Shown: piece by piece, positions 46,401 to 54,600 of the stretch
Layout: each line of letters begins with the position of its first letter
Numbering within the stretch: the first letter of the stretch is position 1
Source: Schistosoma mansoni
Lineage: Eukaryota > Platyhelminthes > Trematoda > Strigeidida > Schistosomatidae
Length of the DNA stretch: 64,000 bases
Assembly (NCBI RefSeq): GCF_000237925.1
Contig: NW_017386011.1
Coordinates: 774,734 to 838,733, forward strand
Reading direction: 5' to 3'
The notes under the pieces: generated by a model
What the model was told of the DNA's origin: nothing
The model's input: the letters and a program-made list of their open reading frames with translations, nothing else
Databases searched by the model: none
Made by a program: the position numbers and the translations under genes

Positions 46401-47617
46401 ATTGACTCATGACTTTAACTATGAAATTCCAAAGTTAACATCACATTTAAATGATAGAACTATGATATCAAAGTGTTTATATATCTTGTTTATTATTTAT
46501 TTATTTAAACGCATAAATATTGATACAAGGAGGCACCAGATAAATATGCGCCGCACAAATCCCAATTGATTTGTATAAGGGCTGTGATACTGTCTGGGTG
46601 CCCAAACTGAAGCATGTGGTTATCTTAGGGGGGCCACACTCGGAGCCTTTGACTTAAAGGTCGGGTCTACAAGGCAGTGGAGTATCGTAAGGAGATGCAG
46701 TCCCATGGTAGCTGGTGACCAACAATGGTTTCATACGTCATTTGTTCTTTCAGGATACTGGACTCATGTACACCAGTGGTTTGGAATCAGGGTTTTCTCA
46801 TTCTTCTAGGTGGACTCTCCAAATAAGGCGGCCTGCTTAAACATCTGGGCTACCTGTTTCCCATCATCTACATATTCCAACAAGTTATCTAATATTGTTT
46901 GTTTTAATACATAATTATGGCTATTAAGCACACAACCTATTCCGGTGCGTTTCTGAAAACTGTACAACCTTTCGCTGTAAAAGTTACAAAAGGCCTAATC
47001 AGAGATGTCGTGTTTGCTGGGAACATGCCGCAAAAAGAATATACATTATTCATATGTTGATTGACCGAACTGCTGACATCCAACTGGCGATCACTGAATG
47101 TTTCTCATCAGGAGCAACGAAGAAATAAGAAACGTAAACATGTTGAAATACTTTATGCTGAGAATTCGATTTTGTACCAAATAATATAATATTGAATAAA
47201 GCTAATAATAATAATAATAATAATAATAAATCCATCAACCCGGTTAGAGCGCCGGACATTCGCTTTTCGTCCGTGGTGCGAGAAGGCAGTGAGTAGGACT
47301 TCCCGGGCAGAGGATATATACGCGTGGCCATGTAAGGGCATTTGTAGAGGGAGAGCGGACTCTCCTCACTCTCGGCCGTACCAGGGCATTAGGGGGCTTT
47401 TTTTATATATCTTCATGTTTTAATAATATTCGGAATAAATTAAATATTTTTGTGTGTGTAAACATCATTGAATTGTATTACAGTATGCATATATTCGGTT
47501 GTTTATATATTTTTTGTTATTGTAGAACTTGGTCTTATTAATGGTCAAATCATTCATGTTAGTGATATTACAACACCTAGAACATTATCTATAAAGCTTC
47601 AATTGGATGATAAGTAA
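34463..47617 (+). CDS. uba3: NEDD8-activating enzyme E1 catalytic subunit (UBA3), complete
   Basis: UBA3 with APPBP1/NAE1 adenylates NEDD8, holds it as a thioester and passes it to UBC12 for cullin neddylation. Exons: 34463-34561, 34596-34676, 34712-34984, 36579-36840, 39191-39375, 40678-40779, 43032-43132, 44427-44542 and 47526-47617. They join in phase to 436 residues; human forms are about 440-463. Visible motifs are the nucleotide-binding [13 protein letters not shown], the adenylation segment [12 protein letters not shown], the active-site Cys about residue 210 in [16 protein letters not shown], zinc-binding pairs CLEC (193/196) and CLAC (337/340), and the C-terminal ubiquitin-like E2-binding domain from about 345. 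The first ATG in the matching frame (34463) lies 34 nt after an acceptor-like site ending at 34428, possibly a 5'UTR or spliced-leader junction. The donor after exon 5 is a weak GTTGGT. All key residues are present and no break is seen. Introns contain many retroelement fragments. Confidence 0.96.
34562..34595 (+). other. 34-nt mini-intron 1 of UBA3
   Basis: The reading frame shifts here. Removing GT...AAG (34 nt) joins ...EFEPSNE to [17 protein letters not shown] in frame, matching the UBA3 family layout. Very short 5' introns are known in schistosomes. Confidence 0.9.
34677..34711 (+). other. 35-nt mini-intron 2 of UBA3
   Basis: Removing gtaggt...tgtag (35 nt) joins GCELLKNL to [14 protein letters not shown] in frame, as UBA3 homology requires. 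Without this splice the frame reaches a stop. Confidence 0.92.
34985..36578. other. UBA3 intron 3, no recognised element
   Basis: 1.6 kb of AT-rich sequence with GT donor (gtatgt) and AG acceptor (tattatag). No repeats recognised. Confidence 0.6.
36885..38275 (-). mobile_element. RTE-like LINE: endonuclease and linker, broken, in UBA3 intron 4
   Basis: Minus strand: 38260-37860 is a degraded N-terminus with [11 protein letters not shown] (endonuclease start). 37857-37351 codes the AP-endonuclease C-half: [53 protein letters not shown] and GADIASDHH, with the catalytic Asp, Asn and His motifs visible. 37263-36874 codes the Lys/Glu-rich linker before RT (KPERPVSN). The RT itself is absent. Layout fits RTE (SR2-like). 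Confidence 0.85.
38577..39113 (-). mobile_element. SINE-A, near full length
   Basis: On + it begins tttatttatttatttgaact and ends ggccgtaccagggaattc. It is followed at 39117-39150 by ataatattgaataaagctat, the tail of another element also seen at 47185-47230. It ends about 80 bp before UBA3 exon 5. Confidence 0.85.
39445..39612 (+). mobile_element. Degenerate SINE-B
   Basis: A B-box-like ggtttcgattcccgc (39481) and the end ttcaatggtggtctagctta are recognisable. The hammerhead region is too damaged to fold (cgcatactgagaagaaacgg). Confidence 0.65.
39950..40065 (-). mobile_element. SINE-C fragment with hammerhead relic
   Basis: The minus strand matches the downstream part of the SINE at 56868-57070 (gaacatcaactc, then cgtccagctgacgag). 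The tRNA-like head is missing. It lies in UBA3 intron 5. Confidence 0.7.
39971..40019 (-). ncRNA. Hammerhead ribozyme, Sm-alpha type (slightly damaged)
   Basis: Minus strand: gtccag, core CTGACGA (fits CTGANGA), stem II gtcc/gaac with one mismatch, loop caaata, GAAAC, stem III acgcgcat, triplet ATC, stem I partner ctgaat with mismatches. The loop and core closely resemble the known schistosome S-alpha ribozyme. Confidence 0.7.
40262..40562 (+). mobile_element. LINE-B 3' end, tail variant 2
   Basis: Starts in the coding end (gtaaccaatggttggagact, gacatggctcagaatcgatc) and ends cctacgttgtagctgactga. It lies in UBA3 intron 5, about 115 bp before exon 6. Confidence 0.78.
40808..41072 (-). mobile_element. 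LINE-A 3' end
   Basis: Tail at 40812-40880 (on +, tatttatttatttaaacaca). It extends through the end of the C-terminal region to about 41070, matching 20282-20550. Starts 28 bp after UBA3 exon 6. Confidence 0.82.
41098..41625 (-). mobile_element. SINE-A, full-length with 12-bp TSD
   Basis: 528-bp insertion flanked by cacaaattaaat at 41086-41097 and 41626-41637, in UBA3 intron 6. It contains the inverted repeat acacaaatc/gatttgtat near 41162-41190. Confidence 0.9.
41697..41880 (+). repeat. Repeat family E fragment
   Basis: Matches 55310-55470 (ctctcgggtcattaagacca, gttgtgggcaaccaggaagt). 41885-42570 has no recognised element. Confidence 0.6.
42580..42925 (-). mobile_element. SINE-B (long variant), degenerate
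   Basis: 3' arm near 42587 (aagctagaccaccaatgaaa), hammerhead relic at 42615-42660, tRNA-like head around 42680-42735, then an extension (gtctaacttcaatcgatcca) also seen at 16615-16640 and near 52550. It ends about 100 bp before UBA3 exon 7. Confidence 0.75.
42615..42660 (-). ncRNA. Hammerhead ribozyme relic (broken core)
   Basis: Stem II and GAAAC are recognisable, but the core reads CACTGATAAGGAG and the cleavage triplet region is altered. Not expected to cleave. Confidence 0.6.
43133..44426. other. UBA3 intron 7, no recognised element
   Basis: 1.3 kb, AT-rich. A short stretch near 43430-43560 has faint SINE-B-like wording (ttagcttatgtcggttcgtg) but is too weak to call. Confidence 0.5.
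44774..45293 (+). mobile_element. SINE-A, near full length (about 10-bp TSD)
   Basis: Begins ggtccctaaatgccctggta and ends in the tail gtgttcaaataaaataaata. Flanking attcttttta-like direct repeats are seen on both sides (44762 and 45291). It lies in UBA3 intron 8. Confidence 0.85.
45547..46062 (-). mobile_element. LINE-A C-terminal fragment
   Basis: Minus strand 46027-45728 codes [20 protein letters not shown] through [18 protein letters not shown], nearly the same as the 22 kb copy. Its tail is at 45547-45612. Confidence 0.85.
46205..46428 (+). mobile_element. SINE-B, single plus-sense copy
   Basis: 5' part gaagacattaacaccgttgg, tRNA-like head (A-box-like tcagtggtctag, B-box gggttcgaatctc at 46290), hammerhead, and 3' arm to ctcatgactttaactatgaa. 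The 5' inverted arm is missing. In UBA3 intron 8. Confidence 0.82.
46325..46370 (+). ncRNA. Hammerhead ribozyme in SINE-B (damaged stems)
   Basis: Core CTGAGGA and GAAAC are intact. Stem II has one mismatch (gtcc/agac), the triplet is TTC and stem I (gcactg/ctgtac) is partly lost. Weak or inactive. Confidence 0.65.
46489..47397 (-). mobile_element. SINE-A split by a 0.4-kb insertion
   Basis: 46489-46828 is the 3' half and 47229-47397 the 5' part of one SINE-A; the join (ggtggactctcc / tccatcaacccggtt) matches the unbroken element at ggtggactctccgtgtccac. The insert is described separately. It ends about 130 bp before the last UBA3 exon. Confidence 0.85.
46829..47228 (+). mobile_element. Insertion with AATAAA and (TAA)n tail
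   Basis: 400 bp inside SINE-A. It ends ataatattgaataaagct then TAA repeats (47203-47230), like a polyadenylated retroposon 3' end. The same end occurs at 39117-39150. The body has no frame I can name. Confidence 0.65.
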
Positions 47618-48251
47618 TAATGCAAATAATTTGGTCGCTCTGAATTAATCTCATTGAAGCCAACTATTTATTGATGATAACATAATTATTATATTATAAA
47701 ATGTATTATTATTATTATCATTATTATTTCTTGTATCTTTGTGATATGGTTATTTTAGTTGTCATAGTAAATATAACGTTGTTTGTGTGTTTCGGTTTTT
47801 GTCTTTTGAACTGATACTTCATGGCGACTTTTCTTTTTTGTTTTTCTATTCATGAGAATGTTTATGTTAGATGTTTGAAAGTAATTTTCCAAAATAGCTG
47901 ATGTTGTTGTTGCTGTGGGGGTGGTGGTGTTTTTCGATTAACATTTAGTTTATGTTTATACCTATAAAGTTCAAAGTGTATCTGTTTGTTCATAAAAGAT
48001 TATGCATGGATTATTGAATGTTACAGTGTTGAACGTAGTTATCCCGCTTTGCATTGAATAACTAACCCTTTCGTAAATTAATTTATTCTATTATGTTTAC
48101 AAAAAGATTCCTATCACTTATGTATTTTAAGCGATCTGGGTGTTGATATTCTTTTGAATTTGTATGTTTTCAAGTCAATAGGTGTAATGATTTCCAGTAC
48201 ACATAATTTGTTGATGCCTCATTATTACTAGACTTAAAGTCAGTTTTGGAT
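47618..48251. other. UBA3 3' flank
   Basis: Presumed 3'UTR and downstream DNA, AT-rich with attattattatt-type runs. No single canonical polyadenylation signal can be chosen. Confidence 0.4.
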
Positions 48252-48351
48252 ACTTTCATTATTGATCAGAAGGGGTTTTGTGGAGATTTCAGTATTTTCA
48301 TAGTTGAAATCATGAGTCAATTGAAGCTAGACTACCATGGAAAATCCGGAA

Positions 48352-48397
48352 GCACTGGACGGCCGTTTCGTCCTATTATGGGACTTCTCAGCAGTGC
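48352..48397 (-). ncRNA. Hammerhead ribozyme, left arm (one core change)
   Basis: Stem I gcactg/cagtgc and the GTC site are intact, stem II gtcc/ggac intact, GAAAC intact, but the core reads CTGAGAA: the required G8 is A. Expected inactive. Confidence 0.75.
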
Positions 48398-48515
48398 ACG
48401 TCCACGATCCCTCACTCACTGTTAGATGCTGGCTCACTGGTCTATCGGTTAAGTGATCTGGCGCGAGACTGGTAGGTCCTGGATTCGAATCTCGTGAGTG
48501 CGGGATCGTGGATGC

Positions 48516-48561
48516 GCACTTCTGAGGAGTCTCACAATAAGACGAAACGGCCGTCTAGTGC
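48516..48561 (+). ncRNA. Hammerhead ribozyme, right arm (covarying stem II)
   Basis: Core CTGAGGA, GAAAC, stem III acggccgt and GTC (cleavage after 48555) are intact. Stem II is gtct/agac, a paired change from gtcc/ggac in sister copies. Stem I has one mismatch next to the core (gcactt/tagtgc). Confidence 0.82.
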
Positions 48562-48929
48562 TTCTAGGTTTTCGATGGTGGTCTAGCTTCAGTTGACTCA
48601 TGATTTCAACTGTGAAAACACTTTCATTATTGTTTCATTCTATACGATCTCATCATTGTGCCAACATTACATCGAGAATGAAACATCACCTAACAACTAT
48701 CCTTATTTCACTTAGTTTTGCATTCAATATGACATTAATTTTGATCTAATAGCTGCTGATGTTTCTTTGTAGTAAAATAAGTATTTGACTTTGCGTTATT
48801 CTTAGACATTAGTTATTTTCCTCAGTCCGAATTCACGGACAGTGTTAAATCGCAGCATAATTTCAATATGAGATAAAAAGAGCAAGAATTCAGAGCGTTT
48901 TACTATTATTCACCAAATTTATACCTCTA

Positions 48930-49343
48930 TGTCCTACTCACTGCCTTCTCGTGGCGGTGGCGTTGTTTACGAAATTGAAAGGACGAAAAGCGAATGTCCG
49001 GCGCTTTAACTGGGTTGGTGGACACGGAAAGTTCACCTAGGGTAGTTGGAAAACCGTGATTCCGAACCAATGGTGTACATAGGCTCCAGTATCCTGAGGG
49101 AACAAATGGAGTATGAATCGATTGTTGGTCACCGGCTATCATGGGACTGCATCTCCTTACGATGCTCCACTGCCTTATGGATTAGCCATTCAGGTTGAAG
49201 GCTCCGGGTGTGGGGCCCCCTAAGAAAAGCACCTGATTTAGTTTGGGCACCTGGGCAGTATCACAGCCCTCACACAAATCGAATAATTTGTGTGGCGCAT
49301 ATGTATCTGGTGCTTCCTTGTACCAATATTCATGTTTTTAAAT
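48930..49343 (+). mobile_element. SINE-A, 5'-truncated
   Basis: From tcctactcactgccttctcg to the tail gtaccaatattcatgttttt. The first 100 or so bases are missing. Confidence 0.82.
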
Positions 49344-49349
49344 AATAAT

Positions 49350-51568
49350 GATGATTTATAGATAAATGTATTGTCTCACTGTTTTATTTCCTCTCTGCGT
49401 TTCTCCACAGTTCGATAATGAACAATCTATCATCTAGAGTTACTAAACAGTTACTTTCTCCGAAGCTGGGCATCAATTTGACCCCACTACAATTTGGAAC
49501 CATTCTAGATGTTTAGCTTTCGAAATTTAAGGATGACTGAGCCATAGCTAGTTTTGAATAGGATCCTTGAAACCCATCCCACTGTAGTACATTGTCACAA
49601 ATAACTTCTCATTCAACAGTGTTCGTTTGTCCGATGACATTTAACTATTTATGCCAGTTATGAACTGAAATATATATTTTCAGCTAGGTCCCTTTATTTG
49701 TATTGTATTTCATTAGATTGGTTTAAACTGCTATAAATAAGAGAGAAGGCTATGTTCTAACTGACGGCTTACGAAAAATTCCTTTGTTAATATATGTATA
49801 TCCAACAACTTTTTATGATCGGCTTACCAAGTGCTTGTTCGTTAATGCGTTTTTGGATGAGCTCATTTACATTTTGAAAATCATGGATAAAATAATTCAT
49901 ATAGCTTTTTTAATTAGTTGTAAAAATACTTTTCTTCATGGATTAATTTCTACTAGGGAGAGCCGTTTCTTCTGTACTCGAGAGTTCTCGACAACGGGCA
50001 TCCACAACCTCATCAGGAATTGACTTCTAATGCTTTAAGTACGTTTTACCATTATTTAAGGTACTGCATCAGAATCCACTGATTCACTATTCTAACTTCA
50101 ACCAATAAAGCGATGATTGTCGAATCCCATAATGTTGGTTATATAACTGAATATATTGAACCTGTAGTAACGAAAACCTCACTAGAATGTTATGAGTTTA
50201 TCTCATGTATGTTTACGATTATTGTTTAGGTGTTTATGTAGATTGGTTCAATTGTCTATAGTTTCTTTGAGTAAGTGTTACAATATGTAACTACATGTTT
50301 TTCCATCGTTTCCATGTTGGTAGGGGATGTAGGTAGACGTATTCGCCTTCATCATTCTTGTTTAACTTTGGAACTGAAATGCCTTCAAAAACGTATATGC
50401 GTTGACGCTGTAACCTTCAATCTTTAATTCATCGTATTATCGCTTGAGGTATAGTTTCCGCAAATTACATATTACCAGTTGATTGGTGTTTGTATTTGTG
50501 ATTTAAGCCTTCCAAATTCGGAGTTTTATATGCTTTTAAGATGAACTTGTCTTAACATCACGCTCCTATTGGTGTATTTTGGGGCATTCGCAATGCGAGT
50601 CAAATGTATAATAGTGTATTGCGAAAGCTATTTTGGCTGTTATAGTTTTACTGTATGATGCTTCAGTATGTATAGGTCTTCCGTATACTTGTTTCACTTA
50701 ACTTCATCTTAAGGATGATTAATTATTACTGCCCTCATAACTTTATTTTCTCTCGGTCCTGTCTGTATGTGAACATAACTGAAATTGTTATTTGTTCAGG
50801 AAAGTTATTTTGAAACCTCGTCTTCTGTGGCTTTTGTACTTGAGGCATCCTCATATTTTCTACTGTATGAAGTGTTTGTAAGGAACTGAAAGAATTCTTA
50901 TGTACCACTCATTGTCTTACAGTTTGTCAGCTCTAATAGTGTAACTCATTGACTAAGTACTGGTTTATTTACCAAACCTCAAGCAACTTTGTTCCTTTAA
51001 GGGCTAGTGATACTACTTGATAAGTGAAAGTTGGCTTCAACCTGTGGTTTCGTGGTTAAAAGTTAAGTCCTTAAATGACTGATCAACCTTTCCATATTCA
51101 GTTAAGAACCAACAATATTTATTTCCATTGTACCTTTTCCCTGTGGTCTGCGACATTCGAATGATCATGGTTATTTTTGTTTTGTTCTCTGTTAGGTAAA
51201 ATTGTGTTCACATGAATTTGATTTTAACAAAATATTTGTTTCAATTTACTGTAATCGTATTTGCTGGGTACAACAAAGTACTCTTAATCCTAACTTTACT
51301 GATAGTCATCTACAAACTGATGTGGCTAAATGAATGAAAAACTTGTAACGTAAGATGGTTAGGTACCTATTACAGAAGATTAAGAATGCTTTCACAATTA
51401 CTGATGTACCTAGATACGATTAGAAAAAGTGATTTATGGTTGGAACGCTTGGTACGATTGTCTAGCTTCGTGTTACATTAAACGAACAGGTATTGGGTTT
51501 ATTTTTGCGTTTGACGTTCCGGTAATTTGTATGCATTAGGCTATAACTCAACTTTTTATTTGGAATAG
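49350..51568. other. Intergenic region upstream of the SelU-like gene
   Basis: 2.2 kb without recognised repeats or genes except the weak candidate first exon at 51212-51267. The promoter and true first exon should lie here or further upstream. Confidence 0.4.
51212..51267 (+). CDS. Candidate 5' exon of the SelU-like gene
   Basis: An ATG here opens 18 codons plus two bases, coding a hydrophobic stretch MNLILTKYLFQFTVIVFAG when joined. It ends at a possible GT donor (gtacaa). The phase would fit an alternative acceptor at 51690 (...agcag). The donor is poor and the more convincing acceptor is at 51644 (polypyrimidine then ctatag), which needs a different phase. This is only a suggestion. Confidence 0.2.
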
Positions 51569-51644
51569 ATACATCACTTCAATCGTTCGTCTTGGTGTTA
51601 CCACCTATGTTTATTTTATGGTAATCGAGTTTCCTTACCTATAG

Positions 51645-54600
51645 CCAATCAACAACCAAAATCCTTTTTAAGTTCATGTGTTACTAGCAGACCAAAGAAA
51701 TCTTTCAAATTGGTGACCTTGATTCATGAACCATATGCTACACATGACGCATGGCATCCAACTATACCCCCTCCACCGGAATCAGGTCCTACAGGTTGTT
51801 GCACATGGTCAAGTTTATTTTCCGATCCTATATCAAAACCAATCATTATTGATGTACGAAGTCCTGATGAATTTAATGAAGATCACATTCATGGAGCAAT
51901 AAATATTCCTATTTTAAATAATGAAGAAAGAGCAATCGTTGGCCGTTTATACAATCAAGGTAAGCTACTACATTAATTATTTGTATGGAAAACTCAATAT
52001 TAAAGTGAACTCTCCTGAATTCTTTATATAAGAACTTTGATGTTTGATTATATTCCTCAGATTGGCAAATGGACTGTTGGATTTATTACTCCAAATTCGT
52101 TCACTGAAATCTTACAAATACATTCTCCCTTCCTAATGTCTCCTGAATTCTTGGTTCAGATTACCTCATTTCTTGAAATTTGGACAGTCCACTGGTGACA
52201 ATAGTTTCTAAATTATGGATGAAAATAGTGTGTATAAATCTTTTTCACAGTTACCAAGTAAATGGATGTGTGGAGGTTAATATATATTTACGCTGTTATA
52301 AGTCAATCTTGATAGTTCAATTGTTTGACTTTTTAATACAATCTTAGTGATTTGAACATTAGTTGTCATAGATTGCATTACTCATTGATCTTAGACATAT
52401 AACTATAACCCTAAATTATGGACTAATGGACACCTGTTTTTGTCCTCAAGTGTGTGCGTTCAGGACTTCTGGGCAAGAGATTTAACACGAGTCTTTGGGT
52501 GCTTTTAATCCAGACAGCTGAACTCTGCGTCTAATGGTTTATATATATAACTACAATCAGTAGGCGATATCGCTCGACTATCTCCCGTCAACTGCATCGG
52601 ATCATTGGCTCATGCGCAACATAGTTGAACCATGCTGGTCATGACTTCTCACTAGGACTATTGGAAATACATATCAAAGTAAGTCACGCGTAAGCACATG
52701 ACTATTATTACTATAGGAGGTTTGTCGATGTTATTGTATTTCCATAGGATGCATCATCCATTAATTTTTTGGTGTGACTACCAAAAACCAGGAAGCACTT
52801 AAAAGTTGTCTAGTCCTGGTACGAGACTCTTAAACAATATACATCCACGTCCCAACCAGAAATTTTAACCGGAACCTTTGGTCTCACGAGCACTTGAATA
52901 CCAGACTACTGAGCCGGTGAACGGTAATTTTATTATGTGGAAGAAGAACGTTGTACAACATTGGTAGTAAAAAAAAAACAATCCAGAACTCTTGCTGTTG
53001 TACTTAAACCTTTGGAATTATCTTAGTGTAAATTTCTTTCAGCTAAAAATTATATAAATTTCAGAATATTTTTTGTACATTGTTGTTTTTCCAATACACA
53101 TAGAAGATCGTGTTCAAGCTCGCCTTTATGGTGCATCTCTGGTCTGTGCCAATATTAGTCGTTGTTTGAAAGAACTTGCTTACCAATATGGTTTACAACT
53201 AGACAATTCGGTTCCTGTAAATCATCACTTTACGGGAAACAGAAAAGTTATAAAATATCCCGATTTTTTTATTTACTGTTGGCGTGGCGGTCAAAGATCT
53301 AATTCTTTAGCAACTATATTATCTGAAGTAGGCTGGCCAGGCAATATATATACACTTGTTGGTGGATATCGTTCTTGGCGTAGACTTCTACTTCGTCAGT
53401 TAGATGCATGGCCACGTTGGTCTATACTTAGTCCGTTTTGGGTCATATCTGGTCTTACTGGTAAGTTGTTAGATTGGTGTTATCTGTCTTAATAGAAATG
53501 TTATATGTGTTTGATTGATTGTAGAACGATACAACTTTTAATACCTTATGAGCGTTACGTTTTTAATCTTCAAGTGTGTAAGAAATGTGTATTATTATTA
53601 AGCGGTCGTGTATTATTACCAGATGGGTTTTTAAGTTGTTCGATGTATAACTAAACATATGAATGTGCATTTTGTTGCGGAATTCCAGTTTATACCTTCA
53701 ACTGTAAACGTTCAACTGAGGATTTATAACAACTGACGTATATCTTGAAATGAAATTTGACTCTGTATTGTCAATGATACATGTTCTAAATTTGATATCC
53801 AGTAGGTTCGTAGCCATAAACATTTCATGGGATAGGATTGATAACCCTATGATCAATCCTCCTCCTTTACCAGATTTTGGGAACGGGAGTAACCCTAGAA
53901 TGGCTGCAGGCGTAGTTTGACAAGAAATTAATGACATAAAAAGGATTCGTGTTATCCTACTTAAATTTTTTTCCCTGATCTCTTTAAGCTAGTACAAGGA
54001 ACTATGTATACGAGAGTGTTTAATTTTTTCCCATTTCTTTCTTCGCTTATTGATCACATAAAAGGTTCCGGGAAATCTTTGATACTTCAAGAGTTACACA
54101 ATTATGGTGAAACCGTTTTCGATCTAGAAGCTTTAGCTAAACATAAAGGTTCAATGTTTGGTGGTGGTAATGTATTATCAGATAGTGACACTAACTATCA
54201 TCAAAGCACTACCAATAAAGGAAGTCCACAAAAGTTTTTTGAATCTCAACTTCATCATGTAATAATGACAAATAAGCATCGATTATCTTCCTGCAAAAAT
54301 ATTTTATGGATTGAATGTGAATCACGGTATGTTGGACCAGTTTGTGGGTTATCTGATGGTTTATGGTCACGATTAAGATCTACAGATCCAAATGTTGGAA
54401 CCCATCGAATATGGATTGATATTACAGAAGAAGCAAGAGTTGCTTGGATTTTAGAAAATTATTCTACTGCTACTCGGAATGTTCCACAAATTTTAGCTAT
54501 TCTCAAAAGGTGAGTATTGATTGTGTGAAGTAACAATTCTCTTGTTTTCTCAGTAACGCAGGTGATATAGTTCTGTTTGGTGAAGGCACTGACGAAATTC

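Larger units (their letters stand above)
48265..48619. mobile_element. SINE-B with terminal inverted repeats and two hammerheads (13-bp TSD)
   Basis: Flanked by actttcattattg at 48252-48264 and 48620-48632. Left part (minus sense) is 3' tail gatcagaaggggttttgtgg, arm and hammerhead. Right part (plus sense) is tRNA-like head (gatctggcgcgagactggta, B-box ggattcgaatctc), hammerhead and arm. The two arms are inverted repeats over more than 130 bp. The duplication shows that the whole fold-back structure inserted as one unit. Confidence 0.88.

Noticed and set aside
51710-51976. Start of the SelU-like protein at 51710
   Set aside because: The codon there is TTG inside a longer open exon. Upstream sequence stays open and a good acceptor lies at 51644.
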